From positions 3,102,501-3,166,500 of the forward strand of contig CM034135.1 in the NCBI GenBank assembly GCA_019914995.1: DNA of 64,000 bases, given 5' to 3'. This document shows, in pieces, positions 50,494 to 60,818 of this stretch. The translations under genes were made by a program, and so were the position numbers. Source of the stretch: Acanthochlamys bracteata. Lineage: Eukaryota; Streptophyta; Magnoliopsida; Pandanales; Velloziaceae. The notes beneath the pieces were generated by a model, which saw only the letters and a program-made list of their open reading frames with translations, searched no databases and was not told the origin of the DNA. Each line of letters opens with the position of its first letter. Position 1 is the stretch's first letter.

Positions 50494-51608
50494 CTAGCGT
50501 GAACTGACTAATTACTGATTTAGTTTAGAAAGCTTTTGTTTTGACGGTCCGCTTCTGAGTATCATTTTGGTTTATACACAAGCTGAGATTGTCACCTGTC
50601 CCTGCTGGTCCGTGCTCACATTACTGCTCACCGGCTGAGATTTGGGAATCAGCAGCTTTTCCTAGATCATATAGGTGAAGGATTTGATATATGATTTACA
50701 TTTATGTACAGAACGTAAAGTAATTTAACAATACTTATAGTTAAGTAGCAGAGCTCACTGAAGCATTCGTTGTCGCCGGGTTGCCTCAATTCAATTTGTT
50801 TGTGCAGGTAGTAGAACTATTGGAGCTTTTTTTGGTAGAGAAGTAATGTTGGATCTGGTGTTCATGGTCATCAACAGTTTGGTTTGTCGAAATCCTTTGA
50901 GAAGGATCTTGACTTTGTTTGATTCCTGATGCACCATTCATGTGTTTGTTATAGAGCCCTCGAATGCAGCAAAGCTCCAAAAGTGATGCAGCTTGTTTAG
51001 GTGACTTGCCCATGTTGAGATTTTGAAATCTGTATTCCTTTATATATGCACTTATGATTTAGGTGCTGTTTGAGAAAGTTTATTGGGTACCTCCTATTTC
51101 TATTTAATAAAATTTTATAATATTATAATTTTTTTTAAAATACAAATATTTAAAAGTTATATATATTATTATTAGTTTAGCTAATAAAGTCATTATTAAA
51201 ATATTTTAAAAGTTTACTAAAAAAAAGCTTGATTTCATACACGTTTCATTCGATTGCCTTCGAAATTTATTAACTTGTTTTCATAATAGTATGCATATTT
51301 CGTATATAATTTCTTTAGGGCAGTTAACCAAATATTCAAATTCACGGTATAAAATCTGCACCTGTTGACTCCCTTGGATGAATAATGGTCCTGGTGTGAT
51401 GTTAGGCTTGTTAGCAACTTCCCTTCCTTTTCTCCCGCCAGATTACCCTCCACAAATCTGATGGTTCATCTTTCGTCTCTGACCACAATCCAAGCAAGCA
51501 CCACCTCCTTCACCGCCGTGTACACCTTCACATTTCTCCGGCGATCTTTGTCCATTATCTAACTCTCCACAATCAACGATCAAGCAAGAGGTTGGGACAC
51601 AAGATGCA
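50494..51608. other. DREB2 3' region and CHX upstream region
   Basis: No further gene. The first few hundred bases are probable 3' UTR of the DREB2-type gene. The stretch at about 51060-51230 is very AT-rich. No clear core promoter of the CHX gene was identified. Confidence 0.5.
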
Positions 51609-54405
51609 ATGGCAAGTGTTGAGATAAAGCTGGATGGTCTCGTTGAGTGCTACAACGTACCGCGATCCGGCACCAACGGTGGCTTGTGGGCTGGCGCTCA
51701 CTCTCTTACCTTCGCTCTCCCTCTTCTCTCTGTACAACTCTTCCTTGTCTTCGTCACCACCCGCACTCTCCACTTCCTCCTCCGCCCTCTCCGGCAACCC
51801 CGTGTCGTCTCCGAAATCATCGTACGAACATGTCCAAACCTTAAATCCAAAATTCAAGAATTCTAACGAGTAGTTTATTGATTTTATTGTATGATAATGC
51901 AGGGTGGAATAATCTTAGGACCATCAGTGCTTGGCCGACATGACAAATTTAGGGAAACTATTTTTCCCCCGAGAGGGAAGCCGGTGCTTGAAACAATCGC
52001 GGCGTTTGGTCTCATGTACGTTATATTTCTTATCGGAGTTAAAATGGATCCCGGAGTAGTGAAGCGGTCCGGAAGGAAAGCTTTAGTCATTGCTCTGTTA
52101 GGTCACCTTGCATCCACCGCTGCCGCGTGCCTTGCTTTTCTGATTGCCGGACGAAACCCGTTCAACTTTAGCGGCGTCGTTGTTGTTCTTTCGGTATCTG
52201 CAGTGCTCGCGCTGAGCTCGTTCGCCGTGCTTGTTCCCATTCTCGCTGAATTCAAGCTTCTGAACTCCGAGCTAGGCCGCACTGCTGTATCGGCGTCCAT
52301 GACCAATGACGGACTTGGTTGGGTGATCGCACTCTGCTTCGTCATGGTGCAGGCTAGGCCTGCGGGTGCCGCAGCGCCGATATACGTTCTCCTTGCTGTA
52401 GCTATGTTGGCTGCTTTCATATTATTTGTGGTGAGGCCGCTTGCCTTGTGGGTGGTCGACAACACACTGCCAGGAAAACCTGTTGAAGAGGGGTACATTT
52501 TCGTGCTGCTCATCGTCGTGCTGGTTGTGGGCTTCTACAGCGATGTCATCGGTACAAACACGTTTCACGGAGCATTGATACTTGGACTAGCAATCCCCGA
52601 TGGACCGCCACTCGGTGCTTCACTGACGGAGAAGATTGAGTGCATCGTCACCGGCCTACTCCTGCCGCTGTACTACGCACTTACGGGGCTGTACACTGAC
52701 GTGTCATCAATCAGAGATAAACATGTCTGGGGTGCTCTTCAGCTGATTCTAATCTTCGGTTGGGCAGGGAAGCTGATTGGAACACTACTTCCGTCGCTCT
52801 ACTACGGCATTCCGTTCCGCGACGCCCTGTCGTTAGGCTTATTCATGAACTGCAAGGGCATTGTTGAGGTGATCACCTATAATTACTGGAGGACTAACAA
52901 GGTATAATAACTCTGTTCCGTGCTTCCATTTCCAAGAATGTTGTTTCTCTTTCATTCAATTTCAATCACGTCTGAATTTGAATTTGAATTTGATTTGTAG
53001 TTGCTGGACGATCAAACGTTCGCGATCTTAATATTGTCAAACGTGGCAGTGACAGCTATGGCGAGCCCATTGGCAATGTTGTTATACCAACCATCACGGC
53101 AGTACGTTGTCTACAAGCGGCGGACAGTACAGCACACACGGCCAGACATGGAGCTTCGGGTGCTGGCATGCGTGCATGATCAATCACATGTCCCGCCAGC
53201 CATGAGTTTTCTTGAGTCCCTCTATGCTACACCGGAATCCCCCATTTGCGTCTACGCTCTCCATCTTGTCGAGCTCGTTGGCCGAGCTGCTCCTCTGTTC
53301 ATCCCCCACAAGATGGCTCTCGCTCGTTCACCTTCACTAACACACCACGCGTCCAAGTCCCACCACATCATCAACGCCTTCCTCCACCTCGAACAGCGGC
53401 ACCCCTCCGCCATATCTGTCCATCCGTTCACAACAATCTCACCATACGCCTCCATGCACGATGAAGTCTGCCGCCTCGCGCTGGAGAAGCGGTCCGCAAT
53501 CATCCTACTTCCGTTTCACCGCAAACGCGTTCTCCCTGGCGCAGTAACCGCAGTCGAAGGCAGCAACGGACTCCGCACCGTTAACCGCAATGTGATCCGC
53601 AATGCCCCATGCTCCGTTGGTGTTCTTGTCGGTGCTACAGTAAATAATCCTGTCACCCTCAGTGGTGAATTCTCTTTACGTGTCGCAGTGTTGTTCTTCG
53701 GTGGAGAAGATGATAGAGAAGGGCTCGCTATTGCTGCACGCATGGCACAACACCCAAGTGTCGCTCTAACCGTAGTACGGTTTTTGCCAAGCCGGAGCAT
53801 AAGAGATAACCCAGTCGAGAGAAGAATGGACCTAAGATTGCTAGACGAGTTCCGGCACGAGAATGCGAGAAATGAGAGAGTGGAGTACAAGCAGGCACTA
53901 GTGAGGGACATGGAGGAGATTGTGACAGTCATACGAGCTCTAGAAGGCGGAGACTATGATCTCATGGTAGTAGGAATGCGGCACCGGTCGAATTCAGTTC
54001 TATCAGAAGAGATGGCTACTTGGGGTGACTGCCCGGAACTCGGTGTTGTCGGAGACTTCTTAGCATCACCAGATTTTGACGTTAGGTTCTCGGTGCTCAT
54101 TGTTAAGCAGCAGGACAGGGCTGGGGATGATGATGGGGATTACGCAGCAGGTGCTGCTGCAGGCGAGCAAGTTGCTCACGAAAGAGACCCTTCGCCTAGG
54201 AGGATTGTGGGGAACGCGCTCTATGTAAGAACTCTTGATCTCTCTCTGATCATCTGTTTCAGCTTCAGTATTAGTTATGTTCTAATATTCGAAATATTGC
54301 TTCATGAGTTGTATCCTCTGTTTACAGTTGAGCTAATTGATGGTCGGTTTTCTTTATGTTCAGATGGAAGACCTACAAATGGGATCCGTAAGAAGTGAAC
54401 TATGA
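51609..54405 (+). CDS. CHX: cation/H+ exchanger, CHX family (CHX15-like)
   Basis: Four exons in phase 0: 51609-51821, 51903-52901, 53001-54224 and 54364-54405, giving 825 residues, the usual CHX length (about 800). The N-terminal half is a CPA2 Na+/H+ exchanger domain of 10-12 helices. It starts LPLLSVQLFLVFVTTRTLHFLL and QPRVVSEI|GGIILGPSVLGR. The transport motif is SMTNDGLGW (N206, D207). The membrane part ends near FMNCKGIVEVI..LLDDQTFAILILSN. The C-terminal cytosolic half has two USP-like domains: RPDMELRVLACVHD.., ICVYALHLVEL, SPYASMHDEVCRLA, VLFFGGEDDREGLAIAARMA and YDLMVVGMRHR. CHX proteins move K+ and protons across endomembranes or the plasma membrane. NCKGIVEVITYNYWR replaces the more usual NTKGLVELIVLNIG. 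The gene is clearly GC-richer than its surroundings. The last exon encodes only MEDLQMGSVRSEL. Subclade assignment is tentative. Confidence 0.93.
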
Positions 54406-54862
54406 GCACAATTTTGCGACAAAATGTGGATACTTTCTAAAGTACAAAATCAGATTGATATAGGATAGAAGAGAAGATATATGGGTGTTTAGGAATTCAG
54501 AAATAGCTGTTTGTTACCTTTTTGTTTTTCTCCCTTCATGCTTATGAACTTGAAAGAGTACTTGAGCTAGCACGCACTATCTCATCCATGATTTCAGAAC
54601 TCGTTCTATACTTTTTACTTGGATGTATAAAACAACACTACACTGATTTGCCAACTTGTGCTTAAAGGTTAGGCTGCATAGCTCACGCCTCAAAGAGGTG
54701 ATAGATTACAGAGAACTACCATGCATCAAGAGAAAGGGAAAGTACAATTATACACCACAAACACAATCAAGGAGCCAGATCGCAGAGGAAAAATGTTCAT
54801 CTTTCGAAATAAATAACCATTTTAATCGCCACCTGTGAAACATTGAATCTTCAAAACCACTG

Positions 54863-55161
54863 CTACTGCCTGCCACCGCCAGCGTTACCTCCCTGGAACA
54901 GTTCGTTGATCTTAGACTCCAAATCCTCCAGCCGGTACCTGACTAACCTCTCACCCCCAGCCGGTACCTGACTAACCTCTCACCCGGTCCAACCTCCAAT
55001 GCAGCCTTGAACCTTGTCAGAGAACTACGGTATGCATCCTCCACCGCCCTTACTGTTGCCGTGCGCATCTCCCTGCGCAGATTCTCATCCGGGACAACCC
55101 ACTCCCGCTGCATTAGCACGATCTCCTCTAACCACGCGTTAAACAGCCTTAAAAGGAACAT
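54863..55161 (-). pseudogene. EXO70 C-terminal fragment
   Basis: The minus strand reads FNAWLEEIVLMQREWVVPDE, NLRREMRTATVRAVEDAYRS, SLTRFKAALE and RLVRYRL, matching the C-terminal bundle of EXO70 exocyst subunits (W.VPD.ELR...AYR.F..RF). A 29-bp duplication (54928-54985) then shifts the frame so that the expected EDLESKINELFQGG tail is read out of frame; that tail is still present in the DNA, followed by TAG at 54863-54865. The rest of EXO70 (about 500 residues) is absent. It is a truncated, broken copy. EXO70 normally tethers secretory vesicles at the plasma membrane. Confidence 0.88.
54928..54985. repeat. exact 29-bp tandem duplication
   Basis: Copies at 54928-54956 and 54957-54985 are identical (ccagccggtacctgac...ctcaccc). 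As 29 is not a multiple of three, the duplication frameshifts the EXO70 fragment. Confidence 0.95.
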
Positions 55162-56898
55162 GGGGAAAAGTGTTAGCAGTGCTGCGGATAGATTGCGCGT
55201 GCGTTTGGAATTGATACGTGAAAGAACTTTTTTGAAATAAATTATTTTTATTTTTTATTTTTTTTTTTTTTAAAAAAATAATAAAATTATATAATAAAAA
55301 ATTTTATTACGTAACATTTTTTGATATTTTCTAAATTTTTTATAATTAAAAATTAAAAAAATATTATGAAAAAACTGAACCAAACGCTTCATTTGGATTG
55401 TCATACAAGAAGCGTTTCAAAAAGCTTTTGAAATAAAATTTTTTTAAATAAATTTTATTTTTTTATTTTCTAATAAATAATAAAAATATGTAATAAAAAA
55501 TTTTCATTATATAAAATTTTTAATTTTTAAAATTTTTAAAATTTAAATGAAATTTTAAATATTTATAAAATATGTATTAAAATATATAAAATTAAAAATT
55601 AAAAAATATTATTTGATAAGCTAAGTTAAACAGCCTCCAGAATCTAGAAGGAAGATTTATGACGACAGCATTGGGCCATTTATAAAATTTAAAATTTTAA
55701 GATTGAAAATTACTTGATTCTTGAAATTAATGTTCAAATTAGATTGAAGTTTTAATTTTAGTAAAATTATAGTAACTAGAGTTTTACTCACAAAAGCAAA
55801 ACTTTTGCTATAAATAAGAGCACTCATATTTATTAAAGAATCTGAAAGAAAAATTAATTTAATTATTTTATTCTAATTTTATTTTAATTTATAATTTATT
55901 TTATATTAAAATAATTTTATAATTTATGTGATCACGAATAGTAACATAGAACTGCAGCCGCAGCCAGGCAAGAGAGAGGCTAGCTGATCGATGTTGGATG
56001 TTTGAGAGTTGTTTAAATCAATGATAATAGCTTTTGAATGAGAATAGCTTTTGAATGTGACCAATGAGAATAGCTTTTTAATTTGCTTAGAATTAGAGTT
56101 TCGAAATATATATTTGACAAATGAATGTGATCAATAAAATAATTTTTATATTTGTTTTATTGAAAGTAAAATTAAAATAAAATTTATTATTTCAAACATA
56201 TTTAAAAGTGAAGTTTAAAATGTAAGTTTAACTTGTATATTTATTTCTCATTATAAGTGATATTTTTTTTTAGTGGTGGCAATATGAGTTAAAAAATAAA
56301 GTTTTTTAATTTTAATTTGATTCATATATTTAATAATCAGATCGAATTCAAATAGATCTATTTAATAATTAAATTTTAAAACGAGAATCACAATCAATTT
56401 CTAATAATAATTGATAAAAATTATTAGAAATTATCAAAATTATACGAGTAGATATATTAATTTTGAATTAACATAAATCTATCTGAATTTATTTAATATA
56501 AATTTTAAAGATCAATTTTCAGTTGATTCAAAATTGGTATAGATTTAGCTAAAATTATAAATTAAATAGGAATTCTTAAATCGAATGATCTATTACGTTC
56601 TCTTAAATTTTATGAAAAATAAGTTTTCATAAAAAAATTAAATTTAAAGTGTAAAAATATTCGTTTGTGAGTGAGCTAAATATTAGGCCTACTTTTTCAC
56701 ATTAGGTGGCCCAATGTGATTTGCTTTTTCTGGCCTGCTTTGGTTTTTCCGTTTGTACTTGCTACAAAACTCCGGGGATAGAAAAGAATCCACACACTAC
56801 TAGTTCGTTCATATTTTGGTTTCTGGTGAGAGTTTCTTTTGGGTGAAGAGTTGGGAATTTTGGGAAGAGAAGGGGAACGAAGAAGCGAGTAAGGGAAG
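55162..56898. other. AT-rich intergenic region and MDL1 upstream
   Basis: No gene. Two adjoining AT-rich blocks bounded by gcgtttgg/ccaaacgc-type ends (about 55200-55390 and 55390-55625) look like old non-autonomous elements. Three short copies of agaatagctttt(g/t)aat recur at 56024-56090. Confidence 0.45.
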
Positions 56899-58788
56899 AT
56901 GCCGTGCTTGAACTTGTCAACCAACGTGAGCCTCGACGGCATCGATACTTCATCGATTCTCTCTGATGCTACCAAAACCGTTGCTCGAATCATTGGGAAA
57001 CCTGAATCTGTAAGCTTTTTATTTATTTGATTACTTATTTTAAATTTTTTTTAAGGGATTAGGAAATTAAATGTTCTTAAACCTGAATTTTAGTGGATTC
57101 TGCTGTGTTCTGCGGTTAAAACTTTTTTTTATCCCTTCAAGTAAACAACAATATCATTGTCTCAGTTAACATCTTGATTGCTGAAATATCAAGTGATAAC
57201 CTGTATTAAGCTTTAACTGGTTGTTTGATTGTTGTTATGCTCGGAGAAATACTTCTGACTCTTGACACTAGAGACATTTGTAGTGAAAGTGGTTCCAAAT
57301 CGAGGTGATATTAATCAAATGGAAATTTGTCAGGTTAATAATTGTGCATATTGTTGGTTAGTCTTGAATGCTTATGTTCACTTTGTAAAAGGAGTTGGAA
57401 TCCTGGACTTTATGGAAGTGGCTTTGCTTTGGGCAATTGAAGGCAATTTGAATTGGCCTGTCAGAGCACATGAGTGATAACTGAAGCAGACCTCATGGTT
57501 TGGTTGTGGTTTTATTAATCTTGCTGTAATCTATAGTTCATTTCTTTGTTAGCTTGCAAACTGCATGATTATTGATTGTGCAAACTTAAATTTATCATTG
57601 TACATATGTATGTCAAAGGATTTTGTAATGTTGACGAGCAAACATCCATATGCGTAGGGAACGATCTGATTTAGCAAGCAGTTTCTAGAGCTGTGGTGCT
57701 TACTTTATGTTCACTATTAGAATAACCGGATGGTGAATTCATTTTTCCTTTTAGGAAATTGCTTTATTTTATTTTATTTTGTTTTGTTTTATTTTTATTG
57801 GCTGATGTTCAGCTTGTTATCACTAACATCTGCCTGATCAAACAACCACTCTTAGTTGGTAGGTTTGACTATATTTGTTAACTTGTAAACTGCGTCATTA
57901 TTGGTAGTACAAACTTAAATTTGTCTTTGTACATAAGTATGCCAATGGTTTTGGTAGTGTTGTTTAGCAAGCATCATATGCTTAGCAAACTATCTGATTT
58001 AGCAAGCAGCTTTTTAGGATTGCAACATCTGTGCTTTCTTTATGTTGACAATTAAAATAATTGGATGATGAATTCATTTCCCCTTTTGCAATTTGCTTTC
58101 CCCTTGATTGAGTGGTATTTCTTCTTGTTATCAGTAACGTCTTATCACCTGGTCAAACAATTTGTTATTTCCTAGTTGGTGTAATTATATTTATGACTGC
58201 TGTACATTACTTTTTCCTGAACTTACATTTCTCTCAAAGTATGCAAAGTCAGTTCTTTTCCTTGTGTATTTTGTAGTATGTGATGATTGTGCTTAAGGGA
58301 TCCGTGCCAATGGCATTTGGTGGGACAGAGCAACCTGCGGCTTATGGGGAATTGGTTTCAATTGGTGGACTTAATCCTGACACTAACAAGAAACTGAGTG
58401 CTGAAATTGCATCAATCCTGGAAACAAAGTTGTCTGTCCCAAAATCTCGCTTCTTCCTGAAGTTCTATGACACCAAGGCAAGTAATTTTACTGTTGACTT
58501 ACCGTAGACTGGGTGTTTGTTTGCTGTTTCTTCTCATTGGAATTCTCCTCTTTTACTAGGTGCATCCATCTCAAGAATATGCTCAATGTTTTCATGCTTT
58601 ACATCAGCAGTAAATCATGTAAAATCACAGTTGTTTGTTGCTTGTATCTTGTAGTCTCCAACCTACTTAAGCAGTTTTTGCATATGGTGTATCTTTAAGT
58701 TAAAACCATTTGGTACATGACAGTATAATGAGGTCCTCTGTTTCGTTTGCAGGGTTCAAACTTCGGCTGGAATGGGTCTACTTTCTAA
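56899..58788 (+). CDS. MDL1: MIF/D-dopachrome tautomerase-like protein, MDL1 type
   Basis: Three exons: 56899-57009, 58277-58477 and 58753-58788; 115 residues, the usual size. Starts MPCLNLSTNVSLDG, so Pro2 becomes the N-terminal residue, the tautomerase base in this family. Continues IIGKPESYVMIVLKGSVPMAFGG, ELVSIGGLNPDTNKKLSAEI and SVPKSRFFLKFYDTK|GSNFGWNGSTF. It is nearly the same as Arabidopsis MDL1 as I recall it. The protein forms a trimer; plant MDLs have been linked to immunity and flowering time but their substrate is unclear. Intron 2 has a GC donor (AAG|GCAAGT) with a normal TTGCAG acceptor. Intron 1 (about 1.27 kb) holds a 310-bp duplication. No signal peptide, and no SKL-type peroxisomal ending such as MDL3 has, so a cytosolic location is likely. 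Confidence 0.95.
57549..58183 (+). repeat. direct duplication of about 310 bp inside MDL1 intron 1
   Basis: Copies at about 57549-57862 and 57877-58183 share in order: (t)tta.cttg.aaactgc, acaaacttaaattt, tctgatttagcaagcag, ctttatgtt.ac, gatg.tgaattcattt, cttgttatca.taac and ctagttggt-like segments. Divergence is moderate. Both copies are intronic. Confidence 0.85.
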
Positions 58789-60143
58789 AACAGGCATCTG
58801 TTCTGTTAACTGTAGTATGTGGACTCAATAATGTGTGGAAAGTACTGTGGTAAAACATGCTGCAGCTGTAGCTCTATTGTTAGGCTGGTTCAAAACTCAG
58901 AGTGCCTCTTTACTAAGAAAAAGATTTTTATTGTTAGGCCAAACTGAGCTCATACTCAATGAAAGTATGTTTTAATATTCTGATATTTCTTCTTTACATG
59001 ATTTGTGTTCTTTACCAAACGCATAATTTTCTTTACCAAACGCATAGTGTTCTTTACATGATTTGTGTTCTTTACCAAACGCATAGTGTTCTTTACCTAA
59101 CGCAGTTATATTGGATAGTCTACGCCTTCTTCTTTACATGATTATGGTTCTTTACCAAACGCAGTTATATTGGGTCGGTTACGCCTTTCCTTGTTCTGTT
59201 TCGAAGGTTCAGATCTTATGATGTGTTTAATGATCAAGACTAGCTCTTCTTTTTGGGCAACGCCGGCTTCATTTTCCCCAGTAACTAGAAATTCTTGTTA
59301 TAAGAAATCAGGTAGATATATTGATATGCATGACGTTTTTTATAATCATGTTTAAATTGGTTTCAGTGGCAAATTGGTCGATTTAATTTCAGAATTTCAA
59401 ATTCATTCGTGTTGGTCTGATCCGATTCAGAATCACTAAGGAGTTGTTTCAAATACACGAACTTTACATTTCAGATTTTAAGTTCAACTATTTTACGTAT
59501 TTTAATTGTCATTTTAAATTTTATTTTTATTTTCACATCGAATTTTTTTTTTATCAAAATTTAATCACTTGATTTCTACTTTTACGAAATTTAGTTTTAC
59601 AATTTATGTAAATCTGAAACACGAACTAAGAAATCGAATCTAATAAAATCCTTTGGTTATGGGGTCGTTAAATATTGTTAAAAAAACAGATTCAAAAAAT
59701 CTTTTTTGAATTAAATAAGTTTATTTTAATTAACAAATATTTATAATAATTTTATATAAAATTTTTGTATTAATAATTTAAAGAAATTAAAATTACTGTA
59801 AAACACATTTGAATAAAAAATTAAAGAAAAATAAAAAAAATAAAACCATTCCTATCTATTTAGAGCGCGTTGGGACCGCGCGTATTTATGTATCACCGTG
59901 TATTACGATTCCAAAAAGTTACTGGTAGAGCACGCAATTAAATTCCTATTATTTTATTTTTGTCCTCTGACGACGCGGTAAACCAACGTATTCTTCTTTC
60001 CTTTATAACCAATCCACCTTTGACCGGTTTTTCTTCTCTTTCCCGTTTCTTTCGCACCTAACTCCTTCACGAGAGAAGAGAGAGAACCAAACGCGTGCGT
60101 CCTCAGATCTCGATCTACACGAAAGCAAAGAGAAACCGAAACC
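58789..60143. other. MDL1 3' region, minisatellite and PRA1 promoter
   Basis: Apart from the short tandem repeat at 59001-59165, no other feature is supported until PRA1. The stretch 59690-59850 is very AT-rich. A ctttataa at about 60001-60008 could be the PRA1 TATA element. Confidence 0.5.
59001..59165 (+). repeat. minisatellite with ttctttaccaaacgca units
   Basis: At least five copies of ttcttta(c/t)c(a/t)aacgca, some followed by tagtg and interspersed with ttctttacatgatt(tg) spacers, form a compound tandem array just beyond the MDL1 3' end. Confidence 0.85.
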
Positions 60144-60818
60144 ATGGCCGCCGTCGCTGCATCTCCGCCGCCGATCATTCCTGTTACTCAATCCCAAGCA
60201 GTTCAAGCGAACGCAGCTGCTGCTGCTGCGGACGCTTCCCGTGTTTCCGCAGTACGCGCTTTTCTGTCGAGGATAACGGAATCTTCCCGGCGTTCGCTCT
60301 CTCAGGCTCGCCCGTGGTCGGAGCTCTTTGATCGATCTGCTTTAACCCGCCCGGAATCTTTCTCCGAAGCCCTCGCTCGTGCTCGTAAGAATATTCCCTA
60401 CTTCCGTCTCAACTACTCTCTCGTTTTAGCCGGTGCTCTCGCTGTGTCTCTGTTAACTAACCCTACCGCCCTTGTTGCTCTCGCTTTGCTTCTTGCGGCT
60501 TGGTCTTTCCTTTACCTTCTCCGCCCTGCTGATCAACCCCTGGTTTTGTTCAATCGCCAGTTTTCGGACCGTGAAACTTTCATTGGTCTCTCGTTGTTAT
60601 CCGTTTTGATTGTTTTCCTTACCTCTGTTGGATCTGTTATTGTTTCTGCTCTGCTTGCGGGTGCGGCAATCGTCTTTGCTCATGCTGCTTTCCGCGTGCC
60701 TGAAGATCTCTTCCTCGATGAGCAGGACGGTGGCAACCAAACTGTGGGATTGTTGTCCTTTCTCACCGGTGGAGGAGCTCCTAATGTCGCTGGCCCTGCT
60801 GTAACCGTCCGTGTCTGA
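60144..60818 (+). CDS. PRA1B: PRA1 family protein, clade B
   Basis: Single exon, 224 residues, typical of plant PRA1.B proteins. A Pro/Ala-rich N-terminus is followed by ARPWSELFDRSALTRPESF and ARKNIPYFRLNY. Two hydrophobic hairpins follow (about 91-126 and 147-181) separated by RPADQPLVLFNRQFSDRET, then AFRVPEDLFLDEQ and a Gly-rich tail ending VTVRV. PRA1 proteins are membrane receptors for prenylated Rab GTPases that help move Rabs and cargo between ER, Golgi and endosomes. The start ATG at 60144 is the first in frame and has a good context (accATGG). It lies in the same conserved neighbourhood as the PYL, TBL and DREB2-type genes. Confidence 0.95.
   Translation: MAAVAASPPPIIPVTQSQAVQANAAAAAADASRVSAVRAFLSRITESSRRSLSQARPWSELFDRSALTRPESFSEALARARKNIPYFRLNYSLVLAGALAVSLLTNPTALVALALLLAAWSFLYLLRPADQPLVLFNRQFSDRETFIGLSLLSVLIVFLTSVGSVIVSALLAGAAIVFAHAAFRVPEDLFLDEQDGGNQTVGLLSFLTGGGAPNVAGPAVTVRV

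Noticed and set aside
52103-52513. Long minus-strand open frames inside the CHX gene (also 53516-53932)
   Set aside because: They are shadows of the GC-rich coding strand; the plus strand carries clear CHX domains.
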